Source: Abditibacteriota bacterium (lineage in GTDB: Bacteria; Armatimonadota; UBA5829). From it: 15,429 nucleotides of DNA. Positions 7,224 through 13,734 of this stretch are shown piece by piece. Both the position numbers and the translations under genes were made by a program. Every line of letters starts with the position of its first letter. Position 1 is the first letter of the stretch. The notes beneath the pieces are model-generated. The model was not told the DNA's origin. It ran no database searches and saw only the letters and a program-made list of their open reading frames with translations. The stretch spans positions 1-15,429 of the forward strand of contig JAGDDM010000201.1 in NCBI GenBank assembly GCA_017958015.1, in the 5' to 3' direction.

Positions 7224-7918
7224 TATTCCCTCTCTTTGCACGCCTTAATAAAAGTCTCGAATATCTTCATGCTGTTTACATCGGTTTTGTATGAAAACTC
7301 CGGGTGCCACTGCACCGCCCAAAGGAAGCGGCTTTCGGGACGATACACGGCCTCGACAATCCCGTCCGTTGATACGGCCATAACTTCAAGCCCCGGCGCC
7401 ACGGTTTTCACCGCTTGATGGTGGTAGCTGTTCACCGGCAGAACCTCGGCGTTCAGACACTCCCGCAGGGGTGAGGTAAGATTTACATCATGAACCGGTT
7501 CCCGATAGGGAGCGTGGCCGCGGTGGTTTATCTCGGAGGGGTGCTGGGTGGGCAAATCCTGATAAAGCGTGCCCCCCAGATAGGCGTTTATGAACTGGAT
7601 CCCCCGGCAGATACCCAAAATCGGCTTGTCCGCCTCCATGGCCGCCTTCAAAATCACGCCGTCCAGCGCGTCCCGCTTTTCGCAGCGGTCGCAAAAACCC
7701 TCAAGGGGCTCCTCGCCGTAGAGTGTCGGTGACACGTCCTGACCGCCGGTGAAGAGAAATCCTCGGCAAATTTCGACAAGGTACTCAACATCGGAAGTAA
7801 AAGGCAGAATAATCGGCAGTCCTCCCGCCGCATCGATACCCTCGGTATAGCCCGGCAGCATCCAAACACTTTCTTTCTTTTCGTCCCACAGGGGCAGCAC
7901 GCCTATGACCGGCTTCAT
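7223..7918 (-). CDS. Class I glutamine amidotransferase-like hydrolase, peptidase C26 / gamma-glutamyl-GABA hydrolase type
   Basis: The 231-aa protein has the complete triad of this family: nucleophile Cys104 in GICRG (102-106), and His205 and Glu207 in QWHPE (203-207). TGGQDVSP (57-64) supplies the oxyanion/substrate region typical of PuuD-like C26 enzymes. Members hydrolyse gamma-glutamyl amide bonds, e.g. gamma-Glu-GABA in putrescine breakdown. No other putrescine genes are nearby, so the actual gamma-glutamyl substrate is open. ATG 7918 is preferred to the in-frame 7951 because it has GGGAGG 5 nt upstream, begins the family's MKPxIGV strand, and overlaps the upstream stop as ATGA. Second-to-third gene position in the operon puts it directly after the radical SAM gene. 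Confidence 0.88.
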   Translation of the reverse strand: MKPVIGVLPLWDEKKESVWMLPGYTEGIDAAGGLPIILPFTSDVEYLVEICRGFLFTGGQDVSPTLYGEEPLEGFCDRCEKRDALDGVILKAAMEADKPILGICRGIQFINAYLGGTLYQDLPTQHPSEINHRGHAPYREPVHDVNLTSPLRECLNAEVLPVNSYHHQAVKTVAPGLEVMAVSTDGIVEAVYRPESRFLWAVQWHPEFSYKTDVNSMKIFETFIKACKERE

Positions 7919-9504
7919 TTTTCCCTCCCGCAGGCTCCGCAGGCGTTGCATTTCCCGAAAACGCAGGGAGTGGTGGTCTCCTCCCGCAGGGCTTTTTCGT
8001 ATTCCCGCTCCAAATAGTCTCGGCTTACAAGCATGTCAATCTTTTCCCAGGGGAACGCTTCGCCGGCGTCCCGCTGACGGGTGTATTTGTCATCGTCGAT
8101 CTTCCGCAGAGCCTTGGTGCCGTTTCCGGTTTCCGACCACTCCTCCAAAAAGGAAGCGAGGTCCCCGTCCCCCCTTGCAAGCACCGCCTGAACATGGGCG
8201 GCCTTGGGGCTCTCAAAGGAAAATTTTACGCCCCCCTTGGCGGTCTCCTTGCGGAGGTAGGCAATCTTCTTCTTCAGGCTCTTTTCCCCCTCCATGGCGC
8301 ACCGCTGGAACGGCGTGAAGGGCTTGGGCACGAAGCAGCCCACGGAGGCCCGAATCGTCAGACTCTTAAACTCCTTGGCGATACGGTTGGTCAAATCGGC
8401 GATGGCGGCCACGTCCTCCTCGGTTTCCGTGGGCAGACCTATCATGTAATACAGCTTCACGGTGGTGAGCCCCGCCTCCGCCGCGTTCCGGGCCGCGGCG
8501 AAAATGTCCTCTTCGGTCAGACACTTGTTTATGACGTTCCGCAGCCGCTGCGAGCCCGCTTCGGGAGCCACGGTGAGGGTCCGCAGACCCGCCTTTTTCA
8601 TGAGGGCGGCCATCTCCGCCGTCACCGTCTCGGCCCGCACGGAGGAAAGCGTGAACTCTCCGCCCCGGTCGGTAATCCCGCGGCAAATCTCCGCCGCCTT
8701 GGGGTGGTCGAACACCGCGGCGCTCACAAGACCGCACCTTTGGGCCTCCGTCTCCACCTTGCGAAACCGGGCCGGACGGGTTGCGTAGCCCGCCACGCAG
8801 AACCGGCAGCCCCGCATACAGCCCCGACCCACCTCGATGAGAGTGGTTTCGCCGAACTCCCCCTCCTCCGTGAGAACGCAGGAGGAAGCGGGGTAGTCGT
8901 CCAGGTTTCGGCACACCAGCCGTTTGATTTTCTTTCCCGGTTCGTAAAACTCCGGCACGTAAAGCCCCTCAAGCTCGGAGAGCGCCCGAAGTTTGTCCTC
9001 TTTCGATATGTCCCGGCGGAGAATCTCCGCTATCTTGGGCAGAACTTCCTCCCCGTCGCCGATGACGAAAGCGTCGGCGAAGGCGGTGAGGGGCTCCGGG
9101 TTGAAGGTCACGGCGATGCCGCCGATTATGACTATGGGGTGCTCAACGGTGCGGTCCTTGCGGTATATCGGTACGCCTCCGAGGCGCAAAACCGTCAGAA
9201 TGTTGGGGTAGTCCGGCTCGAAGGACACGGAAAAGGCAACGGCGTCGAAGGAGGAAAAGGTCTTTCCGGTTTCAAAGGACAGCAGGGGCTTTTCGGTGCG
9301 CCTGTACTCGTCCGCGTCATCGGGCAGAAAACAGCGGTCGCAATAGGTGCTCGGACAGGCATTGAACATCTCATAGACCATCTGATAGCCCAGGGACGCG
9401 ATGCCCAGGGAATAGACATTGGGGAAACAAAGCAAAACCGACCGCTCCGCCGCCGGGTTCCGCTCCGCCCTATTGATTTCCGCCCGTAGGCGCCGGTTTC
9501 TCAT
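7915..9504 (-). CDS. Radical SAM protein related to the TIGR03960 (B12-binding-like N-terminus) family
   Basis: The 529-aa protein has an N-terminal cobalamin-binding-like region (about 20-190; VLLCFPNVYSLGIASLG, GGIAVTFNPEPL at 128-139, IGDGEE at 148-153). The radical SAM core begins with GRGCMRGCRFC, giving Cys229, Cys233 and Cys236 in CxxxCxxC for a 4Fe-4S cluster. The C-terminus has another Cys cluster, CVFGKCNACGAC (514-525). The organisation matches the first half of TIGR03960 'fuse' proteins, which usually carry or neighbour a DUF2344 partner; none is seen here. The frame extends upstream to 9651 inside the oxidoreductase gene, but ATG 9504 overlaps that gene's stop as ATGA, has GGAG upstream and starts the conserved region. 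Function of the family is not settled; a tRNA or cofactor modification role is often suspected. Confidence 0.87.
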   Translation of the reverse strand: MRNRRLRAEINRAERNPAAERSVLLCFPNVYSLGIASLGYQMVYEMFNACPSTYCDRCFLPDDADEYRRTEKPLLSFETGKTFSSFDAVAFSVSFEPDYPNILTVLRLGGVPIYRKDRTVEHPIVIIGGIAVTFNPEPLTAFADAFVIGDGEEVLPKIAEILRRDISKEDKLRALSELEGLYVPEFYEPGKKIKRLVCRNLDDYPASSCVLTEEGEFGETTLIEVGRGCMRGCRFCVAGYATRPARFRKVETEAQRCGLVSAAVFDHPKAAEICRGITDRGGEFTLSSVRAETVTAEMAALMKKAGLRTLTVAPEAGSQRLRNVINKCLTEEDIFAAARNAAEAGLTTVKLYYMIGLPTETEEDVAAIADLTNRIAKEFKSLTIRASVGCFVPKPFTPFQRCAMEGEKSLKKKIAYLRKETAKGGVKFSFESPKAAHVQAVLARGDGDLASFLEEWSETGNGTKALRKIDDDKYTRQRDAGEAFPWEKIDMLVSRDYLEREYEKALREETTTPCVFGKCNACGACGREK

Positions 9505-10724
9505 CGGGTTTTCTCCGCGGCGTACAGTCCCGCCGCCTCGCCCATGGCGATGCAGTTTGGCATAATCCGAGCCGAACCCTGGGCCGGCCGTGTGGCGGAA
9601 AGGCACTTGCCCGCCACCAAAATATTCTTCATACCCCGGGGCATAAGGCACCTCAGGGGAATCTCGTACCAGTCGCCGGCGGGGGGCGCCGAGGACATTA
9701 TCCCGTCCTTGATGTAGCCATCCATGGTGTGCACGTCGATGGGATAGGCGGAGCGGCAGACGCAGTCATCGAACTTCCGACCCGTCACCACATCCTCCTC
9801 CGTCAAAATGTACTCACCCAGAATCCGCCGGGACTCCCGAACACCCACCTCGTCGGCGATTCGGGCGATGTAGGCATTCTCAAAGCCGGGAACGTACTTG
9901 CGGACAAAACTCTCGATCTCCCGGGCCTGTTTGCGGGTCTCCCTTTCCGCCCGGGTGAGCTCGAAGGGGTCGTTGGGGTCGCTGACGGAAGCGTGGGTGG
10001 TGTTGAAACAAACCTCGCCCCTTCGGGGTCTGGGGATGAAGAAAATCATATCGCCGGGAACGCAATACTCCCCCGCCGCCTTGGCCGCCGCCACCTCGTC
10101 AAAGAAACCCGCCACGGTATAGATGCCCCTCGACATCTCCGCCGGGTCGTCAAAATCGGTCATCTTGGGATAGAGGAAATTGTCCGGGCATGTTTTCGCA
10201 TAGGCCAAAACCCGCTCCTCGTCAACGCCGGCCATGTCGAACATGAGAGTGACGGACTGATACTCCTTCGCGGGCAAAAACTCCGCCCCCAGCATGGCCG
10301 CCGCCGAGGCGTTGCCGGTGCAGTCGATGAGAAACTTTGCTTTTATTGTCGTATTGCCGTTAAAAGTTACGGTATAGCCCTCCCGAACATCGGTGAGGTG
10401 GGCCCGGAGAAGAAGCTCCGCCCCGGATTCCGCCACGAAGTCCGCCAGGACCTCTTTCATAATCTCCGAATCGAAGGCGTTGGCCAACATTCCGTCCCGG
10501 TCTCTCAATCTGTGGGTGAGCTCCGCGAAGATTCCCTCCACCAGCACCTTCCCGTCGGAGGTTTTGTGGGACATAAAGGGAGACACAAGGGAAGCCGTGG
10601 AGCAGCCGCCCAAAAAGCCCTGCCGCTCCGCCAGGAGAACCTTTGCGCCCCGCCGTGCCGCGGAGATTGCCGCCCCGCAGCCCGCCACGCCGCCGCCGAT
10701 TACGATAATGTCGAAATTTTTCAT
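9501..10724 (-). CDS. FAD-dependent oxidoreductase (FAD_oxidored / PF12831-like)
   Basis: The 407-aa protein opens with a Rossmann dinucleotide site, DIIVIGGGVAG, with Gly10, Gly12 and Gly15 as GxGxxG and Glu33 at the end of the second strand for the adenosine ribose. LIDCTGNA (132-139) is the second FAD contact. GVRESRRILGEYILTEEDV is characteristic of the PF12831 group, and the C-terminal GQ/MGEAAGLYAAE closes the FAD fold. No TAT or Sec signal is seen, so it is cytosolic. The substrate is unknown; plant and sugar-degrading bacteria often carry many such genes. The start is fixed because the GxGxxG site needs it and no upstream in-frame alternative makes sense. It has no SD: TATAAT ends 5 nt before the ATG. 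It is the first gene of the seven-gene operon and overlaps the radical SAM gene as ATGA. Confidence 0.87.
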   Translation of the reverse strand: MKNFDIIVIGGGVAGCGAAISAARRGAKVLLAERQGFLGGCSTASLVSPFMSHKTSDGKVLVEGIFAELTHRLRDRDGMLANAFDSEIMKEVLADFVAESGAELLLRAHLTDVREGYTVTFNGNTTIKAKFLIDCTGNASAAAMLGAEFLPAKEYQSVTLMFDMAGVDEERVLAYAKTCPDNFLYPKMTDFDDPAEMSRGIYTVAGFFDEVAAAKAAGEYCVPGDMIFFIPRPRRGEVCFNTTHASVSDPNDPFELTRAERETRKQAREIESFVRKYVPGFENAYIARIADEVGVRESRRILGEYILTEEDVVTGRKFDDCVCRSAYPIDVHTMDGYIKDGIMSSAPPAGDWYEIPLRCLMPRGMKNILVAGKCLSATRPAQGSARIMPNCIAMGEAAGLYAAEKTR

Positions 10725-10729
10725 ACTAT

Positions 10730-10740
10730 ATTATACCACA
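10730..10740 (-). promoter_or_regulatory. Extended -10 promoter of the seven-gene operon (probably leaderless mRNA)
   Basis: The minus strand reads TGTGGTATAAT from 10740 to 10730: a perfect -10 TATAAT (10735-10730) with the TGn extension. The -35 region 17-18 bp upstream (around 10753-10759, ATCCCT) is poor, as is usual for extended -10 promoters. Only ATAGT separates the box from the ATG at 10724, so transcription should start at or within a base or two of the start codon. Confidence 0.7.
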
Positions 10741-10840
10741 TTTCGGGGAAATAGGGATTGAGACAGGGAACAGCCGCGCCAAGGACGCGAATGAACCGCA
10801 TCGGCGGACATCATCACTCCCTCTTTTTTTGAGCAAAGCG

Positions 10841-10867
10841 AAAAAACGACGGACCCTTGCGGGTCCG
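10841..10867 (-). terminator. Intrinsic terminator of the prepilin-like gene pair
   Basis: On the minus strand CGGACCC (10867-10861), loop GCAA (10860-10857) and GGGTCCG (10856-10850) form a perfect 7-bp GC-rich stem with a GNRA tetraloop. TCG and a run of six T (10846-10841) follow. It ends the 12611-10913 unit and lies upstream of the operon promoter at 10730-10740. Confidence 0.88.
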
Positions 10868-10890
10868 CCGAATGGATATTGTTTTTGAGT

Positions 10891-10904
10891 TCGGCTTAAG
10901 CCGA
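10891..10904. repeat. Perfect 14-bp palindrome TCGGCTTAAGCCGA
   Basis: The sequence is identical on both strands and lies 9 bp past the stop of the 10913-11695 gene, upstream of the terminator. As RNA it can form a 5-bp hairpin with a TTAA loop; it has no T tract of its own. It may be a 3' stabilising hairpin or a protein site. Confidence 0.5.
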
Positions 10905-10912
10905 GTTATATT

Positions 10913-11695
10913 TTAGAGATCGTCGCAGTAAAGGCGAGGATCGGCGTACTTCACGGCCGTGGTGTAAGTCTTGGCGGAAGTGGTGTTGTCGCCGCCGAAG
11001 CGGTTGAAGTATCTGGGCTCACCGTCAGCGGTAGGACTGGAGCTGTAGGTGGTACCGGAAGACTTGAGGGTAACAGCCTTTACGTGACCGTCGAGGAAGC
11101 AGACGTTGATCTGGGAACCGTCCTTGAGACCGGTGCCGCCACCGAAGTGCCAAGGTCTGTGCTCATAGAGGAAGATCTGGTCGGCCGGGAAAGCGTAGTC
11201 GGTTTCCTTCTGGCAGAGATCGTCGGCGCTGGTGAGGTAGCCGCCCCAAGCGCCGTCGATAGCGTACTTCCACCAGTAAGAAACCTGGGTGCTGCTGTCG
11301 TTGCCGTCGGAAGGAACGCTGTCCTTGTTGGAGTCGGAAGGACACCAAACAACGTCCTTGTTCTGGAGGGTGCTGTAGAGTCTCATGGCCCAGGTAGCGT
11401 TGCCGAAGCCGGCGGACTTGGGCGGAATCTGTCCGTACTGAGTTCCGAATCTGTTGAATCTGGCGCTGGTAGCGGCGGTGGTGCCGGCGGCGGAAGACGG
11501 AAGAGTAGCGGAGTTGTCGGACATATAGGTAGCGAGAGCGGTACCGATCTGCTTCATGTTGGACTGGCAGGTGGACTTTCTCGCGGCTTCTCTGGCCTTA
11601 GCGAAGACAGGGAAGAGGATAGCGGCCAAAATCGCGATGATAGCGATAACGACCAAGAGTTCGATCAAAGTAAAGCCTTTTTTGCGTGCGGGCAT
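10913..11695 (-). CDS. Prepilin-like (type II pseudopilin) protein, DUF1559-like, second gene
   Basis: The 260-aa protein has a class III signal: MPARKKG then FTLIELLVV, cleavage after Gly7, methylated Phe8 and Glu12 at +5, then one hydrophobic helix to about residue 31 (AILFPVF). The motif AKAREAARKSTCQSNMKQIG and FLDGHVKAV (200-208) mark the large DUF1559/H-X9-DG-type pseudopilin-like group. The helix is followed by a soluble domain rich in Ser/Thr/Trp/Tyr, and by 55 residues after DGHV. The words NRFG occur twice (81-84, 231-234). A perfect SD AGGAGGT (11702-11708) lies 6 nt upstream of the ATG. No promoter or terminator is evident in the 73-bp gap to the preceding paralogue, so co-transcription is likely. 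Expected to be processed by a prepilin peptidase (not in window) and exposed at the envelope; exact function of the group is unknown. Confidence 0.9.
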   Translation of the reverse strand: MPARKKGFTLIELLVVIAIIAILAAILFPVFAKAREAARKSTCQSNMKQIGTALATYMSDNSATLPSSAAGTTAATSARFNRFGTQYGQIPPKSAGFGNATWAMRLYSTLQNKDVVWCPSDSNKDSVPSDGNDSSTQVSYWWKYAIDGAWGGYLTSADDLCQKETDYAFPADQIFLYEHRPWHFGGGTGLKDGSQINVCFLDGHVKAVTLKSSGTTYSSSPTADGEPRYFNRFGGDNTTSAKTYTTAVKYADPRLYCDDL

Positions 11696-11768
11696 TTTAT
11701 TACCTCCTAAAAGATTTTTTGTTGCACGTAGATGATTTCCTGATTAAGCGTGTTTATTACCCGAAACA

Positions 11769-12611
11769 CTACGGGGTGATGGCGATAGCCTTTTTGACAG
11801 CGGAGTCGGTGCTGTCGACACTGTTGAACCACTGTCCGTATTCGTCTTTGTTGATCATGCTTGTCTGCATGGCCTCGGCGGGGAACAAACTAACGTGGCC
11901 GTCAGTGAAAAGAACGTTGGAGCCGTTGCCGTGAAGCTTGCTCTTAATGGTGTTCTTTGTGATTTTGCTGTCCTCGGTACCGTTGAGGAACGGATACTGA
12001 GGCTTGGAAGAGCTGGAGCCGCTTGCGGGCTTGACCGGTCTCAGCAGAGCGCCTACGTGTCTGTCAAACTCTCTTACGAGCATGAGATTGGCGGTATCCG
12101 AAATGGAGGATTCCACAAGCTCAACCAAGTAGTAGTTCATGACGTAGGTGTTCTGGAGAAGGTCGTGGCCGTGCGAGTCGGTCTTGAAACTGTTGCTGGT
12201 AGTGTAAGTGGTGGCGCTGGCCGCCGGACACTTCCAGGGGCTCTTATCTTTGAGGGTGGTGGACTCGGTGTAGGCATAGAGAGCCTCTACCCAGTTGGGT
12301 CCGCCGCCGCTACCGGTACCGAGAGCTTCATCGGAGTAGTCGGAGGACCAATCCGTAACGGTCAGTTTGACTTCGTTCTGTACGGACAGGTTGCTACCCT
12401 GAATTCTGCTGTTGGTGGGGAAAGTGTCATCCCAGTCGGTAAGATAAGATTTGAAGGCTGTGCCGAGCTGCTTGAGGTTGCTCTGGCAGGTAGACTTCAG
12501 TGCCGATTGTTTTGCTTTCGTGAAAACAGGGAACAGAATTGCTGCGAGAATCGCTATGATCGCAATAACAACCAGCAGTTCGATGAGCGTAAAACCTTTA
12601 CGATCTTTCAT
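11769..12611 (-). CDS. Prepilin-like (type II pseudopilin) protein, DUF1559-like, first gene
   Basis: The 280-aa protein has the same class III signal (MKDRKG then FTLIE, cleavage after Gly6, Glu11 at +5), the hydrophobic helix to FPVF, and KSTCQSNLKQLGTA. The late NVLFTDGHVSLFPAE (232-246) fits the DUF1559-like pseudopilin group. The N-terminal 50 residues are nearly identical to those of the downstream gene, but the globular domains differ, so the two are diverged paralogues with probably distinct partners or ligands. SD AAGGAGA lies about 8 nt before the ATG. It is driven by a perfect consensus promoter with a leader of about 105 nt, suggesting high expression. Export and processing need a prepilin peptidase encoded elsewhere. 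Confidence 0.9.
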   Translation of the reverse strand: MKDRKGFTLIELLVVIAIIAILAAILFPVFTKAKQSALKSTCQSNLKQLGTAFKSYLTDWDDTFPTNSRIQGSNLSVQNEVKLTVTDWSSDYSDEALGTGSGGGPNWVEALYAYTESTTLKDKSPWKCPAASATTYTTSNSFKTDSHGHDLLQNTYVMNYYLVELVESSISDTANLMLVREFDRHVGALLRPVKPASGSSSSKPQYPFLNGTEDSKITKNTIKSKLHGNGSNVLFTDGHVSLFPAEAMQTSMINKDEYGQWFNSVDSTDSAVKKAIAITP

Positions 12612-12716
12612 GTAGTCTTCTCCTTACGACGTTACTATGTATTGTCTTTCGCGTCCGATTCTTTGAGGTTTAATCAGGATCGCCCCGCGGAATCATCGAC
12701 GTCCGACAATTACATT
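12612..12716 (-). promoter_or_regulatory. ~105-nt 5' untranslated leader of the prepilin-like operon
   Basis: From the predicted start near 12716 to the ATG at 12611 there is no credible ORF. GACGTCGATG (around 12701-12692) can pair with ACGTC just upstream of the SD by only five bases. No known riboswitch consensus was recognised. Length is inferred from the promoter position. Confidence 0.4.
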
Positions 12717-12722
12717 TAATTG

Positions 12723-12751
12723 ATTATAACCCATCACCGGGAAATTGTCAA
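12723..12751 (-). promoter_or_regulatory. Perfect consensus sigma70 promoter of the prepilin-like operon
   Basis: The minus strand carries TTGACA (12751-12746), a 17-bp spacer and TATAAT (12728-12723). Both hexamers and the spacing are exact consensus. Start expected near 12716. Confidence 0.92.
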
Positions 12752-12755
12752 GCGG

Positions 12756-12809
12756 TTTTTTCGGGATTTTCGATGATTTTTCGTCCCTTTTTCCGCAACC
12801 GATTTTTTT
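12756..12809 (-). promoter_or_regulatory. Phased A-tract (UP-element/curved DNA) upstream of the consensus promoter
   Basis: On the minus strand, A-runs occupy 12761-12756 (6), 12770-12767 (4), 12781-12777 (5), 12792-12788 (5) and 12809-12803 (7). Centres are 10, 10.5 and 11 bp apart for the first four. They begin 5 bp upstream of the -35 box, where the RNA polymerase alpha-CTD binds UP elements and where in-phase curvature boosts transcription. Confidence 0.7.
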
Positions 12810-12842
12810 GACGGCCGCTCCTTTAAAATTGTTCCCTCGGGG

Positions 12843-12871
12843 GTGATATTTTTTTCGATTTGTGCTAAAAT
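12843..12871 (+). promoter_or_regulatory. Extended -10 promoter of the rightward operon (probably leaderless mRNA)
   Basis: GTGATA (12843-12848, 4/6 to consensus) lies 17 bp from TAAAAT (12866-12871), which is preceded by TGC (TGn extension, 12863-12865). Counting the final T as -7, +1 is exactly the A of the ATG at 12878. No SD precedes that ATG. Confidence 0.65.
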
Positions 12872-12877
12872 TTATTT

Positions 12878-13069
12878 ATGGATTATCAGTGGCAGATACG
12901 GGAAATCCGCGACAGAATAGCCGCCGCCAACGGCGAGATAGACGAATGCGGATTCGCTCCCGAGGAAAAAGAAAATCACCAAAGACTCACCGCCGCGGCG
13001 AAAGACCTCCACAAGTGCGCCGACATGCTTCAGGACGTGCTTATGCGGATTCGCCCCAAAAAGCGATGA
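12878..13069 (+). CDS. Small 63-aa helical protein coupled to the nucleotidyltransferase
   Basis: The protein begins MDYQWQIREIRDRIAAANGE and ends MRIRPKKR. It is charged, probably two helices around a short turn near residues 20-30, with Cys24 and Cys47, and no signal or membrane segment. No family is recognised. Evidence for it being real: it starts exactly at the predicted transcription start of an extended -10 promoter, and its TGA overlaps the next gene's ATG as ATGA (13066-13069). There is no SD, so it is likely translated from a leaderless mRNA. It may be a partner or RNA-binding cofactor of the shortened nucleotidyltransferase next to it, which is inference from position only. Confidence 0.65.
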   Translation: MDYQWQIREIRDRIAAANGEIDECGFAPEEKENHQRLTAAAKDLHKCADMLQDVLMRIRPKKR

Positions 13070-13722
13070 TAGCCCTTCTCGCCGACGCCCTAAAGGGTTA
13101 CCGGGGGCGTATATACATCGTGGGCGGCGCCGTCAGGGACGAAATCATGGGCCGGGAAACATTCGACACGGACATCTGCGTGGAGGGCTCATCATTTGAC
13201 GCGGCGGCTACCTTATATAATAAAGGTATTTGCCCGAAACCGGTTTACTACCCCGGGTGCCTTGTGGCGTCGGTCCTTATCGGCGGCAAGCGGGTGGATA
13301 TCGCCTCCTGCAGACGGGAAGAATATTCCCCGAAAAGCCGCACGCCGATTAAAGTCGAACCCGCCCCCCTCTCCGAGGACGTTCTTCGGCGGGACTTCAC
13401 CGTAAACGCCCTGTACAAGGACCTCTTCACCGGGGAAATCATCGACTTCGTCGGCGGCAGGGACGACATTGACGCGAAAATCATCCGGACCGTCATCGAC
13501 CCGGAGGTATCTTTCGACAGGGACCCGTTGCGGATGGTCCGGTGCCTGCGCTTCGCGGCGACATTGGGTTTCGACACGGACCCGGCGACCTTCGCCGCCC
13601 TAAAGCGGTGCCGGGACCGGCTGAAGATTGTGCCGAAAAACAAGATAAACGAGGAAACAATAAGGTTTGCCCACACTCCCGAGGGAAAGGCTCTCATAGC
13701 GGAGTCGGGGCTGCCTCTGTAA
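13066..13722 (+). CDS. Short class II CCA-adding / poly(A) polymerase-like nucleotidyltransferase
   Basis: The 218-aa protein contains the poly(A)-polymerase head domain: IVGGAVRDEIMG (18-29), catalytic Asp34 and Asp36 in FDTDICVEG, third carboxylate Asp78 in RVDIASCRREEY, RRDFTVNAL (108-116) and the neck motif DPLRMVRCLRFAA (153-165). These fit tRNA CCA-adding enzymes and bacterial poly(A) polymerases. Family members usually have about 370-450 residues; this one stops after the start of the body domain and lacks the rest of the body and tail that hold the tRNA elbow. No frameshift remnant is possible, because the next gene starts 12 bp later with its own SD. It may be a natural minimal enzyme, a CC- or A-adding specialist, or a decayed copy. 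The frame is open back to 12862, but ATG 13066 overlaps the small ORF's stop (ATGA) and begins the domain. Confidence 0.85.
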   Translation: MIALLADALKGYRGRIYIVGGAVRDEIMGRETFDTDICVEGSSFDAAATLYNKGICPKPVYYPGCLVASVLIGGKRVDIASCRREEYSPKSRTPIKVEPAPLSEDVLRRDFTVNALYKDLFTGEIIDFVGGRDDIDAKIIRTVIDPEVSFDRDPLRMVRCLRFAATLGFDTDPATFAALKRCRDRLKIVPKNKINEETIRFAHTPEGKALIAESGLPL

Positions 13723-13734
13723 TAAGGAGTAACA

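Noticed and set aside
8194..9489. Plus-strand frame of 431 codons opposite the radical SAM gene
   Set aside because: The minus strand encodes a complete radical SAM protein with CxxxCxxC; the plus frame has no motif or start signal.
9505..9651. 49-residue upstream extension of the radical SAM protein
   Set aside because: It lies entirely within the oxidoreductase gene and is unlike the family's N-terminus; ATG 9504 fits the overlap pattern.
12862..13065. Nucleotidyltransferase starting at 12862 (286 codons)
   Set aside because: That ATG-like start lies inside the promoter; the added residues are Arg-rich out-of-frame translation of the 63-aa ORF.
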